From positions 62,001 to 126,000 of the forward strand of contig NZ_CP162102.1 in NCBI RefSeq assembly GCF_042466665.1: a DNA stretch of 64,000 bases. Direction: 5' to 3'. A model generated the notes under the pieces. The model had not been told where the DNA came from, ran no database searches, and saw nothing but the letters and a program-made list of their open reading frames with translations. Within the stretch, counting starts at the first letter, position 1; the number at the start of each line of letters is the position of its first letter. Source of the DNA: Peterkaempfera podocarpi. Lineage in GTDB: Bacteria; Actinomycetota; Actinomycetes; Streptomycetales; Streptomycetaceae. The position numbers and the translations under genes are program-made. This document shows, one piece after another, positions 9,103 through 17,626 of the stretch.

Positions 9103-9744
9103 GTGCAGCTGATCAAGCACGCCCACGCCTGTGTGTCGCTGGTCGAGGACGGACGGCGGATCGTCATCGACCCGGGGACGTTCACCCCGGACGCGAAGGA
9201 AGCCGTGGCCGCCGCCGAGGCCGTCCTGATCACCCACGAGCACTTCGACCATTTCGACGAGGACCTGATCGCCCAGGCCCTTGACGCCCGCCCCGACCTG
9301 CGGGTCTACGGCCCGGCAGGCGTGGTCGAACGCTGGTCGGCCCGGCGCGGCCAGGTCACCGCAGTGGCAGCTGGTGACCGTGTCACCGCCGCGGGCTTCG
9401 ATATCGCGGTATTCGGCGACCTGCATGCCGCGATCCACCGTGACATCCCGCGCGTCGCGAACGTCGGCTACCTCGTCGAGGACCGGCTCTACCACCCCGG
9501 CGACGCCTACCACGTCCCGCCCACTCCCGTCGACACGCTGCTCCTGCCCACAAGTGGGCCGTGGACCAAGCTTGGCGAGGCGGCGGACTACGTGCACGAA
9601 GTTGCACCCAACCGTCTGATCCAGATCCACGAGATCATGCTCAGCCAAACCGGACAACAGTCAATGGCGCGATTCCTCAGTCCCGAAGCGCTGACCGAGG
9701 TCCCCCTGACCATCGTTCCGGCCGGAGACACGATCACCGTGTGA
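9103..9744 (+). CDS. MBL-fold metallo-hydrolase
   Basis: A 213-residue cytoplasmic protein with the metallo-beta-lactamase metal motif THEHFDHFDED (H45, H47, D49, H50). Further metal-site candidates are HAAIHRDIPRVANVGY and the late YHPGDAY segment. It belongs to the UlaG-like group of small MBL hydrolases; the substrate is unknown. The GTG at 9103 is preceded by GAGGAG at a good distance, whereas the longer open frame would start inside the operator. Divergent placement beside a MarR regulator suggests ligand-controlled expression. Confidence 0.88.
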   Translation: MQLIKHAHACVSLVEDGRRIVIDPGTFTPDAKEAVAAAEAVLITHEHFDHFDEDLIAQALDARPDLRVYGPAGVVERWSARRGQVTAVAAGDRVTAAGFDIAVFGDLHAAIHRDIPRVANVGYLVEDRLYHPGDAYHVPPTPVDTLLLPTSGPWTKLGEAADYVHEVAPNRLIQIHEIMLSQTGQQSMARFLSPEALTEVPLTIVPAGDTITV

Positions 9745-9908
9745 GCCATCCGTGCGACGCCAGCCCCCTCGTGGGCGCCCTCCCGGGCTGTGAGACGCCG
9801 ACACTGCCCGGCGATCCCCACCTCATCCCGGTCGCCCGCCAAAGGGGCGCCCGCCGAAGGGGCGCCCGCGCCCGCTCGCCACCCGACAAGACCCCGCCGC
9901 CGCAAAGG

Positions 9909-9936
9909 TGCAGAAGCAGGCCGTAGCGCTTCTGCA
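9909..9936. terminator. Bidirectional terminator hairpin
   Basis: A perfect 9-bp inverted repeat (TGCAGAAGC / GCTTCTGCA) with a 10-base loop lies between the convergent MBL and HxlR genes. It has no U-tract, as usual for high-GC actinomycetes. Confidence 0.55.
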
Positions 9937-10025
9937 TCGACCGATGCGGAAGAGGTGTGCTGCGGCTGCGAAGGCCGACCGGCGTCGACGTCACCCCACC
10001 GGCGGGCCGCCGCCCATCGCCGAGA

Positions 10026-10409
10026 TCAACCTGCCGGGCGAGCCCCGGCAGAAGCAGCGACTTCCGCCGCCTCCTGGAAGTCGGCGATGTCCCCGCCGTA
10101 CTCCCTCGCCCAGTTCGTCAGGACCTCGATGGGCTCGATGAGGGTCCGGCCGAGGTCGGTGAGGCTGTACTCGACCCGTCGCGCCGCTGCGGCGTGGCGG
10201 TCGACCAGGCCGTACTGCTGAAGCCGGCGCAGCGTCTGGGTGAGGACCTTGCGCGAGACGCCGCCGATGAGGTCGACGAGCTCACCGTGCCTGCGAGGCG
10301 TCTGGCTGAGCCCGAAGAGCGCGAGCACGGCCCACTTGTCGGAGATGATCTCGACCGCCAGACGCGTGGGGCAGTCGGCCAGGGAGGCTGCTCCGTCCAC
10401 GTTCTGCAT
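10026..10409 (-). CDS. HxlR-family transcriptional regulator
   Basis: A 127-residue winged-helix protein with the HxlR pattern: an early cysteine (LADCPTRLAVEII), SDKWAVLALFGLS, RRHGELVDLIGGVSRKVLTQTLR as recognition region, then LQQYGLVDRHA and RVEYSLTDLGRTL. I chose the ATG at 10407-10409 because the motif begins soon after it; a longer frame exists. It is divergent from a quinone oxidoreductase-like gene, the usual arrangement for HxlR regulators sensing electrophiles or quinones. In the 85-bp gap GGTACC (10419-10424), GGTAAC and CGTAAC recur and could be half-sites. Confidence 0.9.
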   Translation of the reverse strand: MQNVDGAASLADCPTRLAVEIISDKWAVLALFGLSQTPRRHGELVDLIGGVSRKVLTQTLRRLQQYGLVDRHAAAARRVEYSLTDLGRTLIEPIEVLTNWAREYGGDIADFQEAAEVAASAGARPAG

Positions 10410-10494
10410 GAAATCGAAGGTACCAGGAGGTAACGCACGGCTCCGTAACGTCTTCCTCGGGCAACCAGCCAGCACCTAACGCGGAGGAGTCACC

Positions 10495-11484
10495 ATGCCA
10501 CGAGTCGTTGTGTTCGACGAGTTCGGCGGGCCGGAGGTCATGCACCTCGTCGAGGAGCCCGTCGTCGAACCTGCAGTCGGCGAGGTCCGGGTGAGGATGG
10601 AGGCGTTCGCCGTCAACCCGCTCGACCGGATGATGCGTTCCGGTACCTCGCCCGCACCCGTCCCGCTGCCGCACGCTCGCCTCGGTGTCGAAGGAACCGG
10701 CGTCGTGGACGCGCTGGGCCCCGGGACCACCGGGCTGAAGATCGGCGATCCGGTCATCCTCACGGCCGTTCCGGACGCGAGCGCCCGGGGCAGCTACGCC
10801 GAATACACCACGGTCCCCGCGAGCCGGGTCCTCGCCCGGCCGGCCGGGCTCGGAATCACGGAGGCGGCGGCGATCTGGGTCGCCTACTCCACCGCCTACG
10901 GCGCGCTCGTCGAGAAGGCGAGGATGCGGCCCGGCGACCACGTCCTGATCACTGCCGCGTCCGGCGGCGTCGGCCGGGCGGCGATGCAGATCGCCCATCA
11001 GATCGGTGCGGTGCCCATCGCCGTCACCCGGCACGCCGCGAGGAAGGATGAGCTGCTCGCCGCCGGCGCCGCCGCGGTCATCGCCACCGACCACGCGGAC
11101 ATCGCCGAAGCCGTCGGCCACCACACCGGCGGAACCGGCGCGGACATCGTCCTCGACCTCGTCATGGGCCCCGGCCAGCAGGATCTCCTGAAGGCGGCCC
11201 GCCCCGGCGGAACACTCGTCGCCGCAGGATTCCTGGACCCCCGGCCCACGCCCTTCCCGGCCGGCCCACCGCTCACGATCTTCGGCTACCGGAGCTTCGA
11301 GCACACCCTCGACACCGTCGTGGTCAAGCGCATGGCGGCCTTCCTCAACGCGGGCGTGCGCCTCGGTGCACTGCGGCCCGCCGTCGACGACACGGTGTTC
11401 GCACTCGACGACGTCGTCGAGGCACACCGCCACCTCGAGAAGGGGCTGAACGGCGGGAAGAAGATCGTCGTGACGGCCTCCTGA
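10495..11484 (+). CDS. Zinc-free MDR-family NADPH:quinone oxidoreductase-like protein
   Basis: A 329-residue medium-chain dehydrogenase/reductase. An N-terminal GroES-like domain (FGGPEVMHLVEEPV, GEVRVRMEAFAVNPLDRMMRSG) is followed by a nucleotide-binding domain with GDHVLITAASGGVGRAAMQIA (residues about 142-162). The Cys/His zinc ligands of alcohol dehydrogenases are absent. A proline-rich C-terminal segment ends in GKKIVVT, typical of the quinone oxidoreductase subgroup. It is cytoplasmic and NADPH-dependent by homology. The ATG has GGAGGAG upstream at good spacing. The divergent HxlR gene probably controls it. Confidence 0.88.
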   Translation: MPRVVVFDEFGGPEVMHLVEEPVVEPAVGEVRVRMEAFAVNPLDRMMRSGTSPAPVPLPHARLGVEGTGVVDALGPGTTGLKIGDPVILTAVPDASARGSYAEYTTVPASRVLARPAGLGITEAAAIWVAYSTAYGALVEKARMRPGDHVLITAASGGVGRAAMQIAHQIGAVPIAVTRHAARKDELLAAGAAAVIATDHADIAEAVGHHTGGTGADIVLDLVMGPGQQDLLKAARPGGTLVAAGFLDPRPTPFPAGPPLTIFGYRSFEHTLDTVVVKRMAAFLNAGVRLGALRPAVDDTVFALDDVVEAHRHLEKGLNGGKKIVVTAS

Positions 11485-11496
11485 GCCCGCGACGGC

Positions 11497-11937
11497 TCAG
11501 GACGTCGCGGACACCAGACCGAGCCGATAGGCGAGAACAACGGCCTGGACGCGGTCACGCAGGTCGAGTTTGGTCGGGATCCACGACACATAGGCCTTCA
11601 CCGTCTCGGACGTGATGACCATCGCCGCGGCGACCTCCGCGTTCGACAGCCCCTCGGCGATCAGTTGGAGCGCCTCCAGCTCGCGGACGGTCAGCGCGCT
11701 CACAACGTCCTCCCTGGCCGGCCGGGAGGTGTCCGCCGGGCGCAAACGTTCGGCGAAGTGGCCGATGAGGTCGCGGGTGACGGCCGGTGCCAGCAGTGCC
11801 TCGCCCCGGGCGACCGTCCGGATCCCGCCCACCAGCTCCGCCGGGAGCGAGTCCTTCAGGAGGAAGCCGCTCGCTCCGGCCCGGAACGCGTCGTGGACGT
11901 AGGCGTCGACGTTGAAGGTGGTGACGACCAGCACCTT
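11497..11937 (-). pseudogene. Truncated NarL/LuxR-type response regulator
   Basis: The readable part starts at KVLVVTTFNVDAYVHDAFRAGASGFLLKD, which is the second half of a receiver domain. It continues through the linker and an intact LuxR HTH (LTVRELEALQLIAEGLSNAEVAAAMVITSETVKAYV). The first 70 or so receiver residues, including the phosphoacceptor aspartate, are missing. The frame runs on upstream to 12075 into unrelated Arg/Pro-rich sequence. The break coincides with an imperfect palindrome at 11982-12032. There is no partner kinase nearby. It is most likely a 5'-truncated remnant. Confidence 0.75.
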
Positions 11938-11981
11938 CGATGCTGCCACAGCGTCTGCAGGCGGAGCGGTGGCCTCATCTC

Positions 11982-12032
11982 GGTGATCGTGGCCCTGCCG
12001 GCTGCAGGTCGGGCTTCGTGCACGGTGATCAC
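11982..12032. repeat. Imperfect palindrome at the gene break
   Basis: The arms GGTGATCGTGGCCCTGCC and CGTGCACGGTGATCA read as imperfect inverted repeats around a GGCTGCAGG core. The palindrome lies just upstream of the truncation point of the response regulator remnant. It could be a terminator or a scar of rearrangement. Confidence 0.4.
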
Positions 12033-12206
12033 GCCCCCGGCTTGAGATGCCTCCACTGGTCGGGGGCGCAGCCACCCATGGGTCTCCGCCGCCCTGTCAC
12101 GCTCACCCGGCTGCCGCTGCCTGTCCGGGACGTCCGCCGTGACGGCACGCGCTGCCGAACAGCGGCGGCCGTGCTCGCAGCCGTGGGATGGCAGCGCGCG
12201 AAGGGG

Positions 12207-12255
12207 TTGTACGGGTCGGTAACTTCTGCCTATGGTGGATCAGTGGCTCATCCAC
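12207..12255 (+). promoter_or_regulatory. Candidate promoter and operator of the GMC operon
   Basis: TTGTAC (12207-12212) and TATGGT (12231-12236) are spaced 18 bp, a fair sigma-70-like pair. Overlapping the -10 end is an inverted repeat GTGGAT-N9-ATCCAC (12235-12255), a plausible site for the GntR-type regulator encoded immediately downstream. Confidence 0.5.
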
Positions 12256-12275
12256 TCACCCTGGTTGGAGGTTCC

Positions 12276-12968
12276 GTGAGGACGCTGCCTCGCGAGACGG
12301 TCGTCGACACCCTGGAAGCGCAACTCTGCGAGGAGATCGTGACGGGTGGCCATCCGGTCGGCAGCTATCTACCCCCGGAGCGGGAGCTGGCCGAGGGATA
12401 CGGGGTGACCCGGACGACTCTCAAGCATGCGTTTGCGCGCCTGACGCAGTCCGGACTGCTGGAGACGCGGCACGGCATCGGGACCAGGGTGCGGGATTTT
12501 GTGCGCCTGGGCGGGGTCGACCTGCTGCCCCTGCTGGTGCGGCACAGTCCCGGATGGCTGCGGGAGATCTTCGAAGTGCGCCGCGGCGTGGGCGTGCTGA
12601 TCGCCGAACAGGCCGCAGCACGGGCCACCGACGCCCAGCGCTCGGAGCTGCGCGGACTGCTGGAGGCGGTCACCGCCGCGGAGGGCGGAGAGGCGGTGCA
12701 GCTCGCGGACATGGAGGTGCACCGGGCCCTGTCCCGGGCGACCGGCAACCGCGTGTACGTCCTGCTCACCAACACGCTCTTCAACGCCTATCTGCCCGTA
12801 CGCTCCCACCTGGTGGCGCCTTTCGCGGACCCGGCCGCCGCCCGCGCCCGGTTGGAGCCGATCGTCGCGGCAGTGGCGGCAGGGGACCGGCACGCGGCGC
12901 GCGCGGCAGCCGGTGAGTACCTGGCGGCCACCGAGCAGATCATGCTGGAGAGGCTCGGTGCCGCATGA
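12276..12968 (+). CDS. FadR-subfamily GntR transcriptional regulator
   Basis: A 230-residue protein, the normal FadR length. The N-terminal winged helix is clear: LEAQLCEEIVTGGHPVGSYL, PPERELAEGYGVTRTTLKHAFARL and QSGLLETRHGIGTRV (residues about 9-70). An all-helical FCD ligand domain follows (EIFEVRRGVGVLIAEQAAARA, ADMEVHRALSRATGN, RSHLVAPFAD). FadR-type proteins sense acyl-CoA or carboxylic acids. The GTG at 12276 has GGAGG upstream. It overlaps the next gene by ATGA and is the first gene of a four-gene unit ending in a GMC oxidoreductase, whose expression it probably controls. Confidence 0.88.
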   Translation: MRTLPRETVVDTLEAQLCEEIVTGGHPVGSYLPPERELAEGYGVTRTTLKHAFARLTQSGLLETRHGIGTRVRDFVRLGGVDLLPLLVRHSPGWLREIFEVRRGVGVLIAEQAAARATDAQRSELRGLLEAVTAAEGGEAVQLADMEVHRALSRATGNRVYVLLTNTLFNAYLPVRSHLVAPFADPAAARARLEPIVAAVAAGDRHAARAAAGEYLAATEQIMLERLGAA

Positions 12969-13495
12969 CGGGCCGACGCGGGACGACCTTCTCCGAGACC
13001 ATGACGGGAACGGTCCGGCTACCGGGAGAGGACGAGGACCGACCGGTGCGGTTGCAGTTGGCCGTACGGGCCCCCGAGGTGCTGCGGCTCTGGGGGACGA
13101 CCCACGCGGTCCTCACCGGGCGGGTCCTGATCGGGGGTTGGGCCGACGATCCGCAGGCCACCGGTGAGCTGGAGATCTCCCCCGTGGCGCGGCGCAGGAT
13201 CCGCTATCGGATCCACTTCGACGCCGGCGGTCAGCGCTGCACCCTCGACGGATGGAAGTCGGTGTCCGCGCTGCGCCCCCTGCGCTCCATGACCGTGCTG
13301 CCGTTCTCAGTGACGGCGGAGGAGATGCAGGCGAAGGGGATGCAGGCGGAGGAGTCGGGCCGGGGCACCGTGCGATTCCCCGTCGCGACACAGCTGCTGC
13401 CCTTCCTGGCCAGCTTCCGTTTCCCCCGGCAGGAGGACATCGGCCGCCTCATGGCACCGCGCTGGGACGGCACCCCGGGTCGGACCGAGGTCTGA
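12965..13495 (+). CDS. Hypothetical protein of the GMC oxidoreductase operon
   Basis: A 176-residue protein that starts within the stop of the regulator gene (ATGA). It begins GTTFSETMTGTVRLPGE and continues with LQLAVRAPEVLRLW, AVLTGRVLIGGWADDPQATGELEI and RIRYRIHFDAGGQRCTLDGWKSV. This is a beta-rich domain; similar FxExMxG domains accompany cholesterol-oxidase-like GMC proteins in actinobacteria, as I recall. No signal peptide or membrane segment is visible. A role beside the oxidoreductase, such as substrate or lipid binding, is inferred from context only. Confidence 0.75.
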   Translation: MTGRRGTTFSETMTGTVRLPGEDEDRPVRLQLAVRAPEVLRLWGTTHAVLTGRVLIGGWADDPQATGELEISPVARRRIRYRIHFDAGGQRCTLDGWKSVSALRPLRSMTVLPFSVTAEEMQAKGMQAEESGRGTVRFPVATQLLPFLASFRFPRQEDIGRLMAPRWDGTPGRTEV

Positions 13496-13547
13496 CACCA
13501 CCGCGACCGACCCTGCCACCGGCACCGGGCTGTGGCTGCACCACGAG

Positions 13548-14378
13548 TTGACCGCCCCCACTGATGGATCGCCCGCCCACGCCCACGGCTGGGCGGCGGT
13601 GTTTCCCGCCGACGGGCCGGTGGAGCACGCCCGGTTCGGACCCGTCCCCTGGCAGCCGCACCCGGCCGGGTTCGCCGCCCAGGACGTCCTGGCCGTCCCC
13701 GGCCGGCTCTCCGGAACCGCGGGGCCTCTTCGCTGGGACCTCACCGAGCACTCCGGCGACGAAACGCTCTACACCTTTCCCCGCTGGGCCTGGAACCACC
13801 CGGTGCTGCCGGCCGCCCAGATCGTCCCAGCCCCCCGCTGCCTGCTGACCGGCTCAGTGCAGTACAGCGGTGGAGAACTCCGTCTCGAGGACGCACCCGG
13901 CGCGACCGCCAGGATCTACGGGCACGGCAACGCCCGGCGCTGGGCGTGGCTCCACGCCGATCTCGGCGGCGGGGACCTCCTGGAGATCGTCGCCGCCGTC
14001 TCCACCCGCCCCGGACTGCGCAGGCTGCCCCCGCTGGTCTTCCTGCGCCTGCGGCGGCGCGGACGCACCTGGCCGCGCGGGGCCCTGCGCCCCGCGGTCG
14101 GCCGGCTGGGTGCCGGGCGCTTCCGTGCGAGGATCGGCCTGCCCGAGTGGACCGTGCGCGGACGAGCGGGGCTGCACCGGATCCGCGTGGACGTCGTCCA
14201 GGCGGCGCAGCGGACCCTCGCCCTGGAGTACACCGACCCCGACGGCAGCAAGGCTGTGTGCCGCAACAGCGAGACGGCCGATGCCCGCATCGTCTTCCAA
14301 CGCTGGTGGGGCCGGTGGCGGACGGAACAGGAGTGGACCCTGAAGGGCACCGCGCACGCGGAGGTGGGCGAGCGATGA
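13548..14378 (+). CDS. Hypothetical beta-rich protein, possibly lipocalin-like (AttH/CrtC type)
   Basis: A 276-residue protein from the only standard in-frame start, a TTG. Conserved-looking residues (GLWLHHE) lie in frame just upstream after the previous stop, so translation may begin at a CTG near 13530. Stretches such as AHGWAAVFP, LYTFPRWAWNHPVLPAAQ, ARIYGHGNARRWAWLHADL and DGSKAVCRNSETADA recall the AttH/hydroxyneurosporene-synthase-like fold. That match is tentative. It ends in an ATGA overlap with the GMC oxidoreductase gene, so it belongs to the same transcription unit. Confidence 0.7.
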   Translation: MTAPTDGSPAHAHGWAAVFPADGPVEHARFGPVPWQPHPAGFAAQDVLAVPGRLSGTAGPLRWDLTEHSGDETLYTFPRWAWNHPVLPAAQIVPAPRCLLTGSVQYSGGELRLEDAPGATARIYGHGNARRWAWLHADLGGGDLLEIVAAVSTRPGLRRLPPLVFLRLRRRGRTWPRGALRPAVGRLGAGRFRARIGLPEWTVRGRAGLHRIRVDVVQAAQRTLALEYTDPDGSKAVCRNSETADARIVFQRWWGRWRTEQEWTLKGTAHAEVGER

Positions 14379-16237
14379 CCACCCGCACCGCCCTGGACGG
14401 TCTGGTTGCCGCTCTGCTCGCTGACGACGGCCGGTCCGCGTGGCCGGCGGCCGTCCCGCGCCGGCTCGGCGACATGCTGGCCGCGATGCCCGGATCGGCA
14501 CGTACCGGGATGCGCCTCGCGGCAGCGGCCGTCGACGCCTACGCCTGCACCCGCACCGGGCGCCGACTCCACGCCCTCACCCCTGCAGCGCGTGAGGACG
14601 TGCTCTCCGCCATGGGCGGCCGCGCCGCGCTGCTGCCGTTCCTGGACGCGGTCAAGGTCCCCGTCCTGCTGGCGGCAGCCACGGAGCGGATGCTGCACAG
14701 CCCGCAGCCCCGGCACCCCGCACCACGGGAGGACCCTCCGCTCCTCTGCGTGCCCTCCGAGCGGTGGCCCGACCGGTCGACCGCTGACGCCGTGGTCGTC
14801 GGCTCTGGAGCGGGCGGAGCGATGGCGGCCCGCACCCTGGCCCGCGCCGGGATGAGGGTGCTGGTCCTGGAGGAGGGGCGGCACTGGACGACGGCGGAGT
14901 TCGCCCGGCGGCCACCGCTGGAGCGGTTCACGGAGCTGTACCGCGGCGGCGGCGCGACCGTCGCGCTGGGCAACCCGCCGATCCTGCTGCCCGTGGGCCG
15001 AGCGGTCGGCGGCACCACCGTCGTCAACTCCGGCACCTGCTACCGCACACCCGCCCGGGTCCTGGCCCGCTGGTGCGACTCCTTCGGCGTGGCCCTCGCC
15101 GAACCGGCGCTCTTCGACGCCCGCCTGGACGAAGTGGAGCGCACCCTGCAGGTGGCCCCCCAGTCCACGGACGTCCTCGGCGGCAACGGCCGGCTGGCAC
15201 TGCAGGGCGCGGACCGGCTGGGCTGGCACGCGACCCCGCTGCGACGCAACGCCCCGGGCTGCCGCGGATCCTGCCAGTGCGTCGTCGGCTGCCCCAGCGG
15301 CGCCAAGCAGAGCGTCCAGCTGTCGGTACTGCCGGACGCCTGCTCCGCCGGAGCCCGCATCGTCACCCGCGCCCGCGTGCAGCGCATCCTCGTCGAGACG
15401 GACCGCCCAGGTGAACCCCGTGCCTGCGGGGTCGCCGTCCAGCGGCCCGACGGCACGGTGTTCGAGATCCTCGCCCCGCTCGTCGTGGTCGCCGCCGGCG
15501 CCCTGCACACCCCCGCGCTACTGCGCCGTTCCGGCCTGGGTCGGCACCCCCGGCTCGGCCGCAATCTGGCCGTCCACCCGGCAGTCAGCGTCGCCGGACG
15601 CTTCCCCCACCCCGTCTCCGGCTCCCCCGCCGTGCTGCAGAGCGTAGGCATCGAGGAACTGCACGCGGACGGCATCCTCCTGGAGGCCACCGCACCGCCG
15701 CCGGGCATGGGCTCGTTCGTGCTGCCGGGCGTCGGACGCGAGCTGCGCGCCGAACTGGAGGGCGCAGAGCACCTTGCAACCCTCGGCGCCATGATCGCCG
15801 ACCAGTCACCCGGACGCGTCCTGGGCCGCAGTCACCCGCTGCCCTACTACAACCTCACCCCGGACGACGGCCGCCGGCTGCTCCGCGCCCTGCACGCGAT
15901 GGCCGAGGTGCTCTTCGCCGCGGGCGCCGTGGAGGTGCTGACCGGGATACCGACGGCACCCCGGGTCCGCACGATGCCGCAACTCGCCGACGTCCTCGCG
16001 GAGGCCCCGGTGCGCCGGCTCCATCTGTCCGCCTTCCATCCGACCGGCACGGCGGCGATGGGGGCCGACCCGGCGGCCTTCCCGGTCGACCCGTACGGCT
16101 CCCTGCGGGGCGTGCGGGGCGTGACCGTTGCCGACGGCTCCCTGCTTCCCAGCTGTCCCGGGGTGAACCCGCAGATCACGATCATGGCGGCAGCGCTGTC
16201 CGTGGCCGAGGAAGTGCTCCGCAGGGACGGCGTCTGA
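14375..16237 (+). CDS. GMC-family FAD-dependent oxidoreductase (long-chain alcohol or sterol oxidase-like)
   Basis: A 620-residue enzyme. About 130 helical residues precede the FAD-binding Rossmann motif VVVGSGAGGAMAARTL (143-148 for GSGAGG), followed by RAVGGTTVVNSGTCYR. A cysteine cluster CRGSCQCVVGCPSGAKQS lies near residues 296-313, as in long-chain alcohol oxidases. The GMC active-site region is HPTGTAAMG (about 555) plus GVNPQITIMAAA (about 599). The reaction would be oxidation of an alcohol, with reduction of oxygen or an acceptor. The gene is last in an operon with a FadR-type regulator and two unknown proteins, pointing to a lipid or sterol alcohol as substrate. A strong terminator follows. 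Confidence 0.88.
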   Translation: MTTRTALDGLVAALLADDGRSAWPAAVPRRLGDMLAAMPGSARTGMRLAAAAVDAYACTRTGRRLHALTPAAREDVLSAMGGRAALLPFLDAVKVPVLLAAATERMLHSPQPRHPAPREDPPLLCVPSERWPDRSTADAVVVGSGAGGAMAARTLARAGMRVLVLEEGRHWTTAEFARRPPLERFTELYRGGGATVALGNPPILLPVGRAVGGTTVVNSGTCYRTPARVLARWCDSFGVALAEPALFDARLDEVERTLQVAPQSTDVLGGNGRLALQGADRLGWHATPLRRNAPGCRGSCQCVVGCPSGAKQSVQLSVLPDACSAGARIVTRARVQRILVETDRPGEPRACGVAVQRPDGTVFEILAPLVVVAAGALHTPALLRRSGLGRHPRLGRNLAVHPAVSVAGRFPHPVSGSPAVLQSVGIEELHADGILLEATAPPPGMGSFVLPGVGRELRAELEGAEHLATLGAMIADQSPGRVLGRSHPLPYYNLTPDDGRRLLRALHAMAEVLFAAGAVEVLTGIPTAPRVRTMPQLADVLAEAPVRRLHLSAFHPTGTAAMGADPAAFPVDPYGSLRGVRGVTVADGSLLPSCPGVNPQITIMAAALSVAEEVLRRDGV

Positions 16238-16378
16238 ACACCCGGCAGCCCAGCCCGCCGGACGTGGCGGAATTGATTTGCGCGCCCCGGCCGGCAAAGG
16301 GCCGGCGAGGGCGTTTCCCGAAGGGGCGTGAATCGTGGTCATCAAGTAACCGGGATTGCTGCACCCCCGGCCACCACG

Positions 16379-16412
16379 AAGCCCCCGGCCCGCGCTCGCG
16401 GACCGGGGGCTT
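16379..16412 (+). terminator. Terminator of the GMC operon
   Basis: A perfect 10-bp stem (AAGCCCCCGG / CCGGGGGCTT) with a 14-base loop follows the GMC gene and precedes the convergent secreted-protein gene. It can serve both directions. Confidence 0.8.
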
Positions 16413-16450
16413 GCGTCGTCACCGGCTGAGAGAGGCGAGCGTCAGCGCCG

Positions 16451-16858
16451 TCAACAACGGGGGATGGTGCCGCTGTGGAATGCGGCATTCCCGTCTACGT
16501 AGGCACCGTAGACATAGTCCACATACCATTCGTCATCACCGCTGGTGCCGTCGATCCCCCCGGATCCGTACCACTCATGGGTGACCTTGTACCAGACGTC
16601 ACCGTTGTCGAGGTACTGACCGACGGTCCAGCAGTGGACAAGGACCGCGTCGTAGTTCGCCTTGAAGAGGTCCGGCCCACGCAGGTCCTTCCCGCCTGTC
16701 ACGTTCGGCTGGATGTAGAGCCCGACGCCATGGTCCGTCGTCAGCCATACCAAGGAGTCAGCGGCCGATGCACTGCCGGCCGACAACCCCACTCCGCCGA
16801 GAACCAGCGCCGCAGTACTCGCCAGCATGGCAATGCGGCGCCCGATCCTGGAATTCAC
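16451..16858 (-). CDS. Small secreted protein
   Basis: A 135-residue precursor with a Sec signal peptide: positively charged start (NSRIGRRIA), hydrophobic core (MLASTAALVLGGVGLSAG) and a likely AxA cleavage at SASA-ADS. The mature part of about 100 residues is rich in Tyr, Asp and Gly (HCWTVGQYLDNGDVWYKVTHEWYG). It has two cysteines, one mid-domain and one as the last residue, probably forming a disulfide. The layout resembles small SH3-like secreted Streptomyces proteins, but I cannot name the family. The GTG at 16856-16858 has GGGAG upstream; a longer frame exists. Confidence 0.8.
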   Translation of the reverse strand: MNSRIGRRIAMLASTAALVLGGVGLSAGSASAADSLVWLTTDHGVGLYIQPNVTGGKDLRGPDLFKANYDAVLVHCWTVGQYLDNGDVWYKVTHEWYGSGGIDGTSGDDEWYVDYVYGAYVDGNAAFHSGTIPRC

Positions 16859-17591
16859 CTGTGCTCCCTCATGGATTGATGACAAGGACACGCCGGCGCG
16901 CAGGAGAAGCAAATCCGCAATGCCGAATTCGCCCTGCCTGCCTGCCAGTTAGCGGACCTGGAACGAGTCTCACACAGGCTGCTGCGGTGTTCGCTTTTCT
17001 CCCTGAAACGACAGGGAAGCGCCAAGTCAACGTCAGGTGGCCCGAGGAGACGTCATGTCGGACCGCGCCCGTGGCCCCCTCGGACGTCCGATGATCCGAG
17101 TGAGCCTGCCTCGCCGTGCCGTCGGACGGTGACGGACCCGGGCGGGAGTCAGGGGCACACGTCTGCGGCCAGGACGGTGGCACGTTGTCGGCCCTGGGCG
17201 GGGCCGGCGGCAATGCGTGCCGGCTGCGCCCGTATGCGCAACGAGGACGGTCGCGCCGTTCGCGCGGGCATCCCGCCGACGCGGGCGGTACTCCTCACCC
17301 CGCCGTCCGCGGGTTGGGCCGACCGGGCCACGACGAGGAGCAGCTGCCCGTGCGGCTGGTGGCGGCGCTCCAGCGCACCGCGAAGCCCGGACGCTGCTTC
17401 TGTCGAGGACGCCCGTCTGAGCGGCGGCGGTGAACGCCTCGGCAGCTCAGCGCGGCTGCGCCGTCGGGGAGGCCGTCGCCGCAGGTCGATGCGGACATCC
17501 GCACCGCAGCATCGATCCGGAGGCCGCCGCCTCGGGCTCCGTGAGCCTCCGGGCTCGGACCGGACCACGCACACCGACAACTTCGACTGGC
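16859..17591. other. Region without a recognisable gene
   Basis: About 730 bp separate the secreted-protein gene from the ArsR-type remnant. The frames are Arg/Gly/Pro-rich on both strands and I recognise no protein. It probably contains the secreted protein's promoter near 16900-17000, but no clear hexamers were identified. Confidence 0.35.
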
Positions 17592-17609
17592 TTGACAAAT
17601 TTTTTTGTC
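17592..17609 (+). promoter_or_regulatory. Candidate -35 element and ArsR-type operator
   Basis: A T-rich inverted repeat, GACAAA-N4-TTTGTC (17594-17609), overlaps a consensus -35 hexamer TTGACA (17592-17597). It stands 18 bp before the start of the ArsR-like remnant. Such AT-rich dyads are typical ArsR-family operators. Confidence 0.55.
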
Positions 17610-17626
17610 GGAAGGACTCTGGAACG

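Noticed and set aside
9561..9926. Forward open frame crossing the end of the MBL gene
   Set aside because: It overlaps a well-supported gene and the terminator hairpin, with no domain.
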